Source of the DNA: Spirochaetaceae bacterium
Lineage (GTDB): Bacteria > Spirochaetota > Spirochaetia > Treponematales > Breznakiellaceae
Length of the DNA stretch: 5,379 nt
Reading direction: 5' to 3'
Assembly: GCA_031258625.1 (NCBI GenBank)
Contig: JAIRMO010000115.1
Span: 1-5,379, forward strand
The position numbers were made by a program, and so were the translations under genes. A model generated the notes under the pieces. That model made no database searches and was not told the origin of the DNA. It saw only the letters and a program-made list of their open reading frames with translations. This document shows, piece by piece, positions 1-5,379 of this stretch (position 1 is the stretch's first letter; each line of letters starts with the position of its first letter).

Positions 1-56
1 CCGTGCATTCTAAGGGGGCCGCCTGGCAGGGGCCTGAACCCCCCTATGGGGGGGCC

Positions 57-85
57 TTGAGGGAAGAGATTTTTTACCCTATGAT
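57..85 (+). promoter_or_regulatory. Predicted sigma-70 promoter of birA
   Basis: TTGAGG at 57-62 (first four bases match TTGACA) and TATGAT at 80-85 (five of six match TATAAT) are separated by exactly 17 bp. The -10 box ends 6 bp before the birA ATG, so the predicted start site is the A of the ATG itself. No usable Shine-Dalgarno lies before the ATG: AAGG at 86-89 is only 2 bp away. The prediction is from sequence only. A C6/G6 inverted repeat (39-44 with 48-53) lies directly upstream; it may belong to the end of the preceding gene. Confidence 0.55.
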
Positions 86-91
86 AAGGCC

Positions 92-895
92 ATGGAAGCC
101 CCGGTACGTCTTTTGGTTCCCAACCCCTTTGGGGCGCCGATCTATTACCGGGAGACCCTCTCCAGTACCATGGATGAGGCCCGGTGGCTGAAAACTCAAG
201 GGGAACCCCACGGGACGGTAATCTGCGCCGGCCTCCAGGAGGCGGGCCGGGGCCGGAAGAACCGGCCCTGGAGCGCGGCGGCGGGGGAAAGCCTCCTCTT
301 TACCATTCTGTTGCGGTACCCCCGCCCTTCCGCCCTGCCCCGGGCCATAACCCTTAAGGCGGGGCTCGCCCTTTCCCTGGCGGTGGAGGATTTTGCCCCC
401 CCTCTTTTGGGCCGGGTCCGGGTCAAGTGGCCCAATGACCTCATGATAGACTCCCGGAAAGCCGCGGGGGTCCTCACCGAGGGGGATGGGGAAACCGTTT
501 ATATCGGTATCGGGGTGAACGTGGCCCAAACCGTTTTCCCCGAAGCCTTCCGGGCCAAGGCCACGAGTTTGACCCTGGCCCTGGGGGACCGGGCGGCCTT
601 GGGGCCGAAAAGCCGGTTCCTCCTCCTGGGGAAGATCCTCCCCCGGCTGTATCGGGAACTCGACGCCCCGGAAGCCGGGGATGGGTCTTGGCGGGGGCGG
701 CTTGAGGAACGGCTCTATCGGCGGGGCCGCCCGGTCCGGTTTTTCCCCGGCGGGGCCGATTCGGGTCAGTTGGTGGAAGGAACCCTGGAGGGTATAGGCC
801 CCGAAGGGGAACTCCTCCTTATCCCCCAAGGCGCCTCCGGTTCCGTGCCCTTTACTACCGGGGAACTGGATGTGTATACCGCTTCTCCGGAATAA
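92..895 (+). CDS. birA: Biotin--[acetyl-CoA-carboxylase] ligase, monofunctional
   Basis: The enzyme activates biotin with ATP to biotinyl-5'-AMP and transfers it to the lysine of biotin carboxyl carrier domains such as that of acetyl-CoA carboxylase, in the cytoplasm. Visible family motifs, in order: substrate-loop SSTMDEA (24-30), the biotin/adenylate-binding GRGR (52-55) followed by NRPW, KWPND (112-116), the lysine motif KAAGVLTE (K123, the position of the adenylate-contacting lysine in E. coli BirA), and GIGVNV (139-144). The C-terminal part from about 209 (RRGRPVRF, VEGTLEGIGPEGELLLI) fits the small SH3-like domain. At 267 aa it lacks the N-terminal winged-helix DNA-binding domain of the E. 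coli protein, so it should not act as the bio repressor. The ATG at 92 is the first start codon in this frame after a TGA at 35-37. It converges on the lipoprotein gene, with 42 bp between stop codons. Function is assigned by motif recognition and is secure. Confidence 0.95.
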   Translation: MEAPVRLLVPNPFGAPIYYRETLSSTMDEARWLKTQGEPHGTVICAGLQEAGRGRKNRPWSAAAGESLLFTILLRYPRPSALPRAITLKAGLALSLAVEDFAPPLLGRVRVKWPNDLMIDSRKAAGVLTEGDGETVYIGIGVNVAQTVFPEAFRAKATSLTLALGDRAALGPKSRFLLLGKILPRLYRELDAPEAGDGSWRGRLEERLYRRGRPVRFFPGGADSGQLVEGTLEGIGPEGELLLIPQGASGSVPFTTGELDVYTASPE

Positions 896-937
896 CCCCG
901 CGCCTTTTCATTTGAAATTTTTTTGAAACAGGCTCAG

Positions 938-1651
938 TTATCCTATTTCTCCAAAAGCGGCATGGTAAAGCTGTTCCAGAAGGGAGAGTATTTTATTACC
1001 GTATTCCTTATCCACAGCCCAGGTTCCAACCAGGTCCTGGATCCGCGGAACCGATCCGTATCGGACCCAGCGGTAACGGGGATCCACCAGGGTCTGTTTA
1101 AGGGGTTCATTGGAGGCGTAGGCCTTGAGATGCTGGATATGGGCCCGTACCCCGGTACGGGGATCAGGGAATTGTTCCCCGGGCTTGTCGGGGCCGAGGG
1201 CGCCGAGGCCGCAGAAGTTGTTCATGTCCGGTTTTACCAGGCCTCCGAAACGGAGAAAACCCGTTTCCAGGCACATCTGGGCAAAGGCGATATCGTGGTT
1301 CACCTCTTCGATAGCGGCTTCTTCCACGTAGATTTTGGCTAAAGAAAGAACAAAATCACCGTCCGCCTGGGGGTTCGCCCGTTCCAGGAAGGCAACGAGT
1401 TTCTCCGGTTCTACAATACCCTTCCCCAGGATCAGCTCCGGTACGGGGGGAATGGAGGGCTTTTCCACCGGAGGGGTTTCAGGTTCCGCCCTCCCGGTCA
1501 CGGGGGGGGATATTTCAGGTTCCGTCATTTCAGTCACGGGGGGGGGGCTTTCGGGCCCCGGCGTTTGGGCCGGAGGAGGGGTGGTACAAGAAAAAAAAAC
1601 CACGAAGAGGCTGAAAAGAAGGATACATAAGTGTTGAAGGTATTTCTCCAT
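938..1651 (-). CDS. Lipoprotein with glucosaminidase-type peptidoglycan hydrolase domain
   Basis: Residues 1-21 are a signal peptide with a hydrophobic core (CILLFSLFVVFF) ending in FFSC; C22 is the likely lipidated cysteine. The lipobox is a relaxed one, as is common in spirochaetes. Residues 23-73 form a Pro/Glu/Thr-rich linker with a 12-residue repeat (PPVT....EPE.). Residues 80-237 resemble the glucosaminidase (endo-beta-N-acetylglucosaminidase, GH73-like) fold: IAFAQMCLETGFLRFGG, with E129 as the likely catalytic acid, then NNFCGLG (144-150) and FPDPRTGVRAHIQHLKAYAS (161-180). The family cleaves glycan strands of peptidoglycan, so a role in wall remodelling on an outer-membrane or periplasmic lipoprotein is inferred. 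The ATG at 1651 is the first start after an in-frame TAA and has no Shine-Dalgarno. The 5' part contains C10, C8 and T9 tracts in the coding strand; the frame is open here. It is divergent from radC. The domain call is firm; the exact bond cleaved is not visible. Confidence 0.88.
   Translation of the reverse strand: MEKYLQHLCILLFSLFVVFFSCTTPPPAQTPGPESPPPVTEMTEPEISPPVTGRAEPETPPVEKPSIPPVPELILGKGIVEPEKLVAFLERANPQADGDFVLSLAKIYVEEAAIEEVNHDIAFAQMCLETGFLRFGGLVKPDMNNFCGLGALGPDKPGEQFPDPRTGVRAHIQHLKAYASNEPLKQTLVDPRYRWVRYGSVPRIQDLVGTWAVDKEYGNKILSLLEQLYHAAFGEIG
1477..1545 (-). repeat. Tandem 36-bp repeat encoding a Pro-rich linker
   Basis: Two 33-bp blocks, 1477-1509 and 1513-1545, match at 28 of 33 positions with a period of 36 bp (12 codons). 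On the coding strand they encode PPVTEMTEPEIS (37-48) and PPVTGRAEPETP (49-60); a third, degraded unit starts at P61 (PPVEKP). Each block carries a long G tract on the + strand (1502-1509 and 1538-1547). The unit fits a flexible spacer between the lipid anchor and the catalytic domain, and it could change copy number by recombination. Confidence 0.8.
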
Positions 1652-1656
1652 ATCAA

Positions 1657-1684
1657 TTTATCGGTTTTTTTTATGTTTGTTGAA
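1657..1684 (-). promoter_or_regulatory. Possible promoter of the glucosaminidase lipoprotein gene
   Basis: Read on the minus strand, TTCAAC (1684-1679) and GATAAA (1662-1657) are separated by 16 bp, with 5 bp (TTGAT) from the -10 box to the ATG. The -10 box matches consensus at four of six positions. Transcription would begin within or beside the start codon. The -35 box overlaps that of the putative radC promoter on the other strand, so the two would compete for RNA polymerase. Confidence 0.35.
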
Positions 1685-1711
1685 GTAGTATTCAGGAGAG
1701 AACCATATATA
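1680..1711 (+). promoter_or_regulatory. Possible promoter of radC
   Basis: TTGAAG at 1680-1685 resembles a -35 box, and an alternating CATATATA stretch at 1704-1711 could supply the -10 box, though no register gives both a good hexamer and a 17-bp spacer (18 bp for CATATA, 20 bp for TATATA). An AGGAG at 1694-1698 looks like a Shine-Dalgarno but lies 17 bp from the ATG at 1716, too far for normal use. The site overlaps the divergent lipoprotein promoter. Confidence 0.3.
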
Positions 1712-1715
1712 CGGT

Positions 1716-2483
1716 ATGAAGAAAGATTATTTTTCAGTCCGTGATACCGGGAGCGGAAAGTTCTCCGTATCCGGGCCCCGTTCCCTGCCCTTGTCCCAGC
1801 GCCCTCGGGAGCGGCTTATCAAATTTGGGGCGCAAACCCTGTCGGACCGGGACTTGTTGTCCATACTCCTCAACACGGGGATTAAGGGAAAAAACGTCAG
1901 CGCCCTGGCGGAAGAACTCCTTGATCGTCTGGAACAGGATAAGGAAATTCCGCCGGTTAAGGAACTAATCCAATTGACCGGGTTAGGGGAATCTAAAGCC
2001 AGCGCGATAGCGGCGATGCTCGAATTCGGCCGGCGGCGATGGGGGATGACGGGTATCAAAATCTCCTCCCCCATCGATATTTTTAATACCGTGCGGCACT
2101 ATGCGGATCGCCGTCAGGAACGGTTTATCTGTCTTTCCCTGAACGGCGCCCATGAGATCCTGGCGGTCCGGGTTGTTACCGTCGGCCTGGTGAACCGGAC
2201 CATCATCCATCCCCGGGAAGTATTTGCCGATCCCATTTCGGACCGAAGCTGCGCGATCTGCGTGGCCCACAACCATCCCTCCGGGGAGCTTAAACCTTCC
2301 ATGGATGACGATGACGTTACCCTAACCCTCTGGAATGCGGCAAAGATCCTGGGAATCCGGTTTTTGGATCATATTATTTTTTCGGCCCTCGCCTATTTCA
2401 GTTACAGTCAGACGGGCCGGCTGCCCAAGGGAGGGGATGGATCTGCCCTGGATGCTATAAAATGCCGAGTTTTACCCCGTTAA
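1716..2483 (+). CDS. radC: RadC family JAMM/MPN-domain protein
   Basis: The N-terminal half has the RadC signature: PRERLIKFGAQTLSDRDLLSILLNTG (from residue 30) and a helix-hairpin-helix segment (about 80-101, LIQLTGLGESKASAIAAM). The C-terminal half is the JAMM metalloprotease-like domain: HPREVF (165-170), then the metal motif H185-x-H187-P-S-G with D198 ten residues after H187, giving the complete HxH-x10-D set. A Zn-binding site is therefore expected. Despite the name, a role in DNA repair is not established for the family; some relatives lie on mobile elements, but this copy sits among housekeeping genes. At 255 aa it is longer than E. coli RadC (about 220 aa), with about 20 extra residues at the start and a short polar tail after 235. 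The ATG at 1716 is the first in frame after TAG at 1686-1688. Family assignment is certain; biochemical role is not. Confidence 0.95.
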   Translation: MKKDYFSVRDTGSGKFSVSGPRSLPLSQRPRERLIKFGAQTLSDRDLLSILLNTGIKGKNVSALAEELLDRLEQDKEIPPVKELIQLTGLGESKASAIAAMLEFGRRRWGMTGIKISSPIDIFNTVRHYADRRQERFICLSLNGAHEILAVRVVTVGLVNRTIIHPREVFADPISDRSCAICVAHNHPSGELKPSMDDDDVTLTLWNAAKILGIRFLDHIIFSALAYFSYSQTGRLPKGGDGSALDAIKCRVLPR

Positions 2484-2589
2484 GCGGCCGTCCCGGTTAC
2501 AGCGATCAGGTCCAAATAGAGTCGAGGGCCGAAAGTATACGTCTGCGGCGGTCATAGGCTCCAAGGCACACGCCGGTTGCGTCGCTTTC
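2484..2589. other. Convergent intergenic region, no clear terminator
   Basis: This 106-bp gap separates the stops of radC and the MEMO gene. I looked for a GC-rich stem followed by a T run, a tRNA and repeats, and saw none; only short accidental pairings (such as GGC..GCC) are present. Termination of both genes may be Rho-dependent or lie elsewhere. Confidence 0.4.
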
Positions 2590-3501
2590 CTATCGAAGGT
2601 TTTGTTGGGGCGCGGCCCCGTTCTTTGGGGTTAATAGGGGCAGAGCCCCTTCCGCGAAACAAACCACGCCGTAGCAGACGATCTGCCCCTCGTCTCCCCG
2701 GGCGATTACCGGAACATCCGGCATCACCGAGGTCCGGGTAGTATGCAAAAGGCCGCTTTGCAGGACCGCCGCGGTCAACGCTCCCCCGCAGGCGCTGATC
2801 CTCCGGTCGTAGATCGCCGCAGTAAGGGTTTCCTGGTCTTTTTCCCGCAACAATCGTACAAATTCCGCTGCCTGGGCGAGGGCGTTTTTTTCGTCATGGC
2901 TTTTTGAGAGCCCCGTGGATATAACCAGCAGGGTGTTTCCCATGAGGGGTTCCAAGATGATCCGTAAGGCCCGGGCCAGGGCGGAAATCCGGGACGGCTT
3001 GATACCGCCCATAAGTATGGGGATGATGGCGGCCTGGGGGAAACAGAATTTAACAAAGGGCAACAGCACCTCCACCGAGTGTTCCTTTAAGTGGGGAATG
3101 TCATTTATCTCAAAATAGGTACTACAGGAGGCCAATTCTTCACTGAGTTTTATATCCACCGGAAGCCTTCCCAGGGGGGTCTTAAAAAAGGGTGAATCGG
3201 AAAAGAAAATCCCCTCTTCATCAAGGACATGGATAGGGCCGAGGATGACCACCCGGGTGATATCCTCATTTCTCGGCTTACCCATCCCCGGGGCCGCGGA
3301 AAAGGCCGTTGCCGCGACCTGCCCCGATAGATCCCAGGCGCCGTGGGGGGCGACGATAGCCAGGGCATGAGTACCGGCTCCTTTTTTTAAGCCAAAAGAT
3401 CGGAGCCGGCTTTCCGCCGCCCGCTTTTCCTCAGGATAAAATAAGCCTGCCACAACCGGTGAACGGATTTTTTCTTTTGAGGAAAGTCCGGAATACCCCA
3501 T
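2590..3501 (-). CDS. amrB: AmmeMemoRadiSam system protein B (MEMO family)
   Basis: MEMO proteins have an extradiol-dioxygenase-like fold with a metal site; the bacterial members are of uncertain function and often neighbour AMMECR1 and radical-SAM partners, none of which lies in this window. Family landmarks, in order: RSPVVAGLFYP (13-23), APHGAWDLSG (51-60, normally PHAGYxYSG; H53 kept), VVILGPIH (84-91, H91 kept), TPLGRLPVD (108-116), HLKEHSVEVLLPF (137-149), STGLSKSH (195-202, normally S-S-D-L-S-H-Y), and ISACGGAL (235-242, C238 kept). The third segment lacks the expected Asp and His (G197 and K200 instead), so metal binding may be altered or lost; H202 lies two residues further on. Length (303 aa) is normal. 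The ATG has no Shine-Dalgarno but a good promoter directly before it. It lies 48 bp downstream of the NFACT gene, so read-through is also possible. It converges on radC. Confidence 0.88.
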   Translation of the reverse strand: MGYSGLSSKEKIRSPVVAGLFYPEEKRAAESRLRSFGLKKGAGTHALAIVAPHGAWDLSGQVAATAFSAAPGMGKPRNEDITRVVILGPIHVLDEEGIFFSDSPFFKTPLGRLPVDIKLSEELASCSTYFEINDIPHLKEHSVEVLLPFVKFCFPQAAIIPILMGGIKPSRISALARALRIILEPLMGNTLLVISTGLSKSHDEKNALAQAAEFVRLLREKDQETLTAAIYDRRISACGGALTAAVLQSGLLHTTRTSVMPDVPVIARGDEGQIVCYGVVCFAEGALPLLTPKNGAAPQQNLR

Positions 3502-3507
3502 TTTTTA

Positions 3508-3536
3508 AGTATAGGTTTTCCCCTTGTCCCATGCAA
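3508..3536 (-). promoter_or_regulatory. Predicted promoter of the MEMO gene
   Basis: On the minus strand TTGCAT (3536-3531) is followed after exactly 17 bp by TATACT (3513-3508), which matches TATAAT at five of six positions. Six bp (TAAAAA) then lead to the ATG at 3501, placing the predicted start site on the A of the ATG. There is no Shine-Dalgarno in between. The geometry is the same as for birA. Confidence 0.55.
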
Positions 3537-3549
3537 GTATGGAAGCCGG

Positions 3550-4971
3550 TTATTTTTCTATTCTGCACTGTTCCAGCTCCCGGAGGCGTTTTTCCTCGAT
3601 TTTTACATGCAAATTTTTCTCCTGGGTGGGGATGACTAACCCCCGGGGACCGTTTTTTGCCCGGCGGAGATATTTAACCGGGGTGTAAAACAGGTTTCCT
3701 TCACCGTTGTTACGACCCTTGGAATAAAAAACCGCCAGGTTTCCCGCGTCCAGCAGAATGTCCAGGGGGACCGATTTACCCGGCCGTTGTTTAATAAACA
3801 CATAGGAGCCGGGATAGTCCCGGACGTGGAGCCAAAGGTCATTTCCTTTGACGTGTTTTCTCAGGAGGGCGTCGTTTTCCGCCGCGCTCCGGCCCACCAT
3901 GATAAGCCAGTCCTTGTCACGGAAAGAAAGGCCCGGCCGCTGCCGGTCCCCCTTGGACACGGGTTTTTGCCCCCTGGTCCTGATGAGTTTTTGGAGCTGC
4001 AGGGGATTGGTTTCCGCCAGGAGTTTTGCCCGGTTCTTTTCCAGTTTCTCCTTTTCCCTTTCCCCGGTCTGTATCTGTAACCGTACCTCGGCAAGTCCGT
4101 TTTTCGCCTTCCGGTATTGTTCGTAGTAGGATTCCGCCTGGGCCGCAGGGCTTTTCCCGGGATCCAGCCGCAGCCGTATGGTCCCCGGGGCGTAAAAATT
4201 TTCCGCCTCAAGCCAGGCGTCCCCGGGGCGGATGTTCCCCAGGTTTGCCAGGATAATATCCCCGTAGTTTTTTAATTGATCCGCGGTCTCGTAATCCGCC
4301 TCTTTGGCCCGGAGTTTTTCCAGGGATGCTTCAAGCCGTCCCCGACTGTTTTCAAAACTCCGGCGGACCTGTTCCCGAAGGGCTTCCAGGGAGAGCCCCC
4401 CTCCGTGTTCCGCATACCAGGCGTCGATCTTTTCATTAAAAGAAAGATCCCCGGGGATTTCCCGGACCGTATAGACCTGTTCCGGCGTTTTTTCGGTCCT
4501 TCCCGCCAGGTCCTCTTCCGGCGTATACCGGCCGCCGGTAACTTCTCCCCGTCTGGGGAGCCGCCGCATGGCGTCCAGGACCGTCCCGTCTTCGGCGGTA
4601 ACGACAAAATTGGCCGCGTTGGACCAGAGCCGCAGGTAGAGGCGGTAGTGGTTTTTCCCCTGCCGGACCAGGATACGGACGATACGGTTATCCCCCAACT
4701 GGGCCGCCTCTTGGATCCAGCCGTTGATGATCCGGGATTTAACAAATTCCGCAAACCGCAGGGGTTTTTCATTTTTGGGCGCGGGCCTAAAGGTCTCGTG
4801 GAGCCGGCACGCCCCCGGGGTCAGGGCAATCAACAGAACCGTGGTTTTCCCCTTTCCGTGAAGTTCCAGGGCCAGTACGTCATAGGTGCTTTGAATAACC
4901 CGTTGAATTTGAAGGCCCGGTAAATCTAATTCCGAGAGGATGAGGTCGATTTCCTTCCAATTAAGCGACAT
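3550..4971 (-). CDS. NFACT-family protein (RqcH/Rqc2/FbpA-like)
   Basis: NFACT proteins bind stalled 60S/50S subunits carrying peptidyl-tRNA; bacterial RqcH recruits tRNA-Ala to add C-terminal alanine tails. Older names call them fibronectin-binding proteins. Here residues 1-135 fit NFACT-N, although the usual G-x-D-R reads GDNR (93-96), with N95 at the Asp position. Residues 194-235 and 277-325 are charged helices suited to the coiled-coil middle region, including ESYYEQYRKAKNG (280-292). Residues 350-450 are the NFACT-R domain: MVGRSAAENDALL (358-370), DLWLHVRDYPGSYVFIK (378-394; usually PGSHV), then FYSKGRNNGEGNLFYTPVKYLRRAKNGPRGLV (415-446). At 473 aa it is about 100 residues shorter than B. 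subtilis RqcH (about 570), apparently by trimming in the middle. An AGGAGA ribosome-binding site fixes the start. It may be cotranscribed with the MEMO gene. Family is clear; RqcH activity is inference, and an atypical paralogue is possible. Confidence 0.87.
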   Translation of the reverse strand: MSLNWKEIDLILSELDLPGLQIQRVIQSTYDVLALELHGKGKTTVLLIALTPGACRLHETFRPAPKNEKPLRFAEFVKSRIINGWIQEAAQLGDNRIVRILVRQGKNHYRLYLRLWSNAANFVVTAEDGTVLDAMRRLPRRGEVTGGRYTPEEDLAGRTEKTPEQVYTVREIPGDLSFNEKIDAWYAEHGGGLSLEALREQVRRSFENSRGRLEASLEKLRAKEADYETADQLKNYGDIILANLGNIRPGDAWLEAENFYAPGTIRLRLDPGKSPAAQAESYYEQYRKAKNGLAEVRLQIQTGEREKEKLEKNRAKLLAETNPLQLQKLIRTRGQKPVSKGDRQRPGLSFRDKDWLIMVGRSAAENDALLRKHVKGNDLWLHVRDYPGSYVFIKQRPGKSVPLDILLDAGNLAVFYSKGRNNGEGNLFYTPVKYLRRAKNGPRGLVIPTQEKNLHVKIEEKRLRELEQCRIEK

Positions 4972-4975
4972 GGGA

Positions 4976-4981
4976 TCTCCT
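4976..4981 (-). promoter_or_regulatory. Shine-Dalgarno of the NFACT gene
   Basis: On the minus strand AGGAGA is followed by TCCC and the ATG at 4971. It is the only canonical, well-placed ribosome-binding site in the window, showing that the organism uses Shine-Dalgarno initiation for at least some genes and supporting the chosen start. Confidence 0.75.
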
Positions 4982-5067
4982 CTCTCACTCTATCAAAAAA
5001 CCGGGGGTTTGATTAGCCTCAATAATGAGGGAGGAACAATTAAAGAAAAAGAAAAAGGATGCGATGG

Positions 5068-5251
5068 GCCGGCAATTCAAAGTTGAAAAAAGGCTCGTTC
5101 AATCTAAAAATGACCCAATGGTTTTGAAGGATAAGGCCGTTTTAATTCAATATGGTAACTATTTGGGCGTTTTTTACCATAACGTTCCTTTTCTTGCGGC
5201 ATTTTTTACTTTTTTCTTTAATACCTATTTAAACTTTGAATTGCTGCCGGC
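5068..5251. repeat. Imperfect inverted repeat, MITE-like or structured element
   Basis: The left arm 5068-5084 (GCCGGC then AATTCAAAGTT) is the reverse complement of the right arm 5232-5251 apart from a 3-bp insertion (GCT, 5243-5245): 17 matched pairs, about 147 bp apart. Near the centre a second, perfect 8-bp inverted repeat is nested: TATGGTAA (5151-5158) and TTACCATA (5174-5181). Segments between the arms also show weaker, gapped complementarity (for example around 5105-5125 against 5200-5215). The region is much richer in A+T than the genes to its left. A decayed miniature transposable element or a long hairpin RNA would both fit; I do not recognise the family. Confidence 0.6.
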
Positions 5252-5265
5252 ATACCCGTCACGTA

Positions 5266-5323
5266 ATGCCTCATTAAAAATTCTAACCGTAGGGGTTGGA
5301 TGCCTCATGCTAAAAATCTAACC
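5266..5323. repeat. Pair of imperfect direct repeats, 34-bp period
   Basis: Copies at 5266-5288 and 5300-5323 share ATGCCTCAT, TAAAAAT and CTAACC in the same order, differing by a 2-bp and a 1-bp indel (22 identical positions). The second copy also begins an inverted repeat CTCATG (5304-5309) / CATGAG (5323-5328). Only two units are visible and the gap between them is 11 bp, so this is not a CRISPR array. Confidence 0.6.
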
Positions 5324-5379
5324 ATGAGAATCCGATACTGGAGGCGGAACCTCCCGGTTCTTCCGTCTATGAATGTGAA

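Larger units (their letters stand above)
4982..5379. other. AT-richer gene-poor right end
   Basis: After the NFACT ribosome-binding site I see no convincing gene. A 98-codon open frame on the + strand (5025-5321) lacks a Shine-Dalgarno, runs across both arms of the inverted repeat and the direct repeats, has low-complexity Lys and Phe runs and resembles no family I know, so I regard it as chance. The last 40 bp return to GC-rich composition and include a small hairpin, GGAGG (5340-5344) and CCTCC (5350-5354) with a 5-base loop. Confidence 0.5.

Noticed and set aside
1..13. End of an upstream gene (..R-A-F-stop, TAA at 11-13)
   Set aside because: Only four codons are visible and other frames also stop nearby (TGA at 35-37 and 58-60), so the true frame cannot be decided.
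39..75. C6/G6 hairpin followed by T6 (70-75) as a terminator
   Set aside because: The T run begins 17 bp after the stem, so it is not a normal intrinsic terminator; the hairpin may still affect the upstream transcript.
74..829. 251-codon open frame antisense to birA
   Set aside because: It is Pro/Gly/Arg-rich with no family resemblance and mirrors the GC-rich codons of birA, whose motifs are unmistakable.
903..924. TTTCA/TGAAA plus T7 as terminator between birA and the lipoprotein
   Set aside because: The stem is only 5 AT-rich pairs with a 2-base loop, too weak to call.
923..1342. 139-codon open frame antisense to the lipoprotein
   Set aside because: No recognisable motif or start signal, and it lies opposite the conserved glucosaminidase domain.
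2484..2589. tRNA or small RNA in the radC-MEMO gap
   Set aside because: No cloverleaf, no T-loop consensus and no stable stem could be found by eye.
4276..4923. 215-codon open frame antisense to the NFACT gene
   Set aside because: Its composition reflects the reverse complement of a GC-rich gene; the NFACT frame has recognisable domains and a Shine-Dalgarno.
5025..5321. 98-aa Lys/Phe-rich open frame
   Set aside because: No Shine-Dalgarno, no known family, and it runs through both arms of an inverted repeat and through direct repeats; more likely chance in AT-rich DNA.
5266..5323. Possible start of a CRISPR array
   Set aside because: Only two repeat copies, with indels between them, and an 11-bp gap that is too short for a spacer.

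Overview
The window is GC-rich (by eye) with dense GGG/CCC codon use, and carries five well-supported chromosomal genes followed by an AT-richer, gene-poor right end. The gene families are conserved bacterial ones. A spirochaete, perhaps a Treponema-like host-associated species, is my best guess. It rests on the permissive lipobox (FFSC), the long G/C homopolymers inside a lipoprotein gene and the gene mix; no rRNA or species marker is present, so it stays tentative.

Layout: (1) 1-91 holds the unresolved end of whatever lies to the left, plus a good promoter for birA. (2) 92-895 (+) is a monofunctional biotin-protein ligase. (3) 938-1651 (-) is a proline-rich lipoprotein with a glucosaminidase-type peptidoglycan hydrolase domain; it converges on birA. 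(4) 1716-2483 (+) is radC, divergent from the lipoprotein across 64 bp. (5) 2590-3501 (-) is a MEMO/AmmeMemoRadiSam-B protein, convergent with radC. (6) 3550-4971 (-) is an NFACT-family (RqcH/FbpA-like) protein upstream of the MEMO gene on the same strand, 48 bp apart. (7) 4972-5379 contains the NFACT ribosome-binding site, then a roughly 185-bp imperfect inverted repeat and a pair of direct repeats with 34-bp period; I see no convincing gene there.

The genes do not form an obvious pathway: biotin transfer to carboxylase, cell-wall remodelling, a JAMM-fold protein of uncertain function, a metal-site MEMO protein and ribosome quality control. Only NFACT and MEMO could share a transcript.

The points most worth a second look are: promoter hexamers placed so that transcription would begin at or next to the ATG in up to four genes, none with a usable Shine-Dalgarno (suggesting leaderless mRNAs), while NFACT has a normal one; C10, C8 and T9 tracts early in the lipoprotein gene that could switch it by slippage; a MEMO protein lacking two expected metal-site residues; an NFACT protein with Asn in place of the conserved Asp of the DR motif; and the palindromic repeat element at the right end. 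I found no defence system, CRISPR array, tRNA or rRNA.
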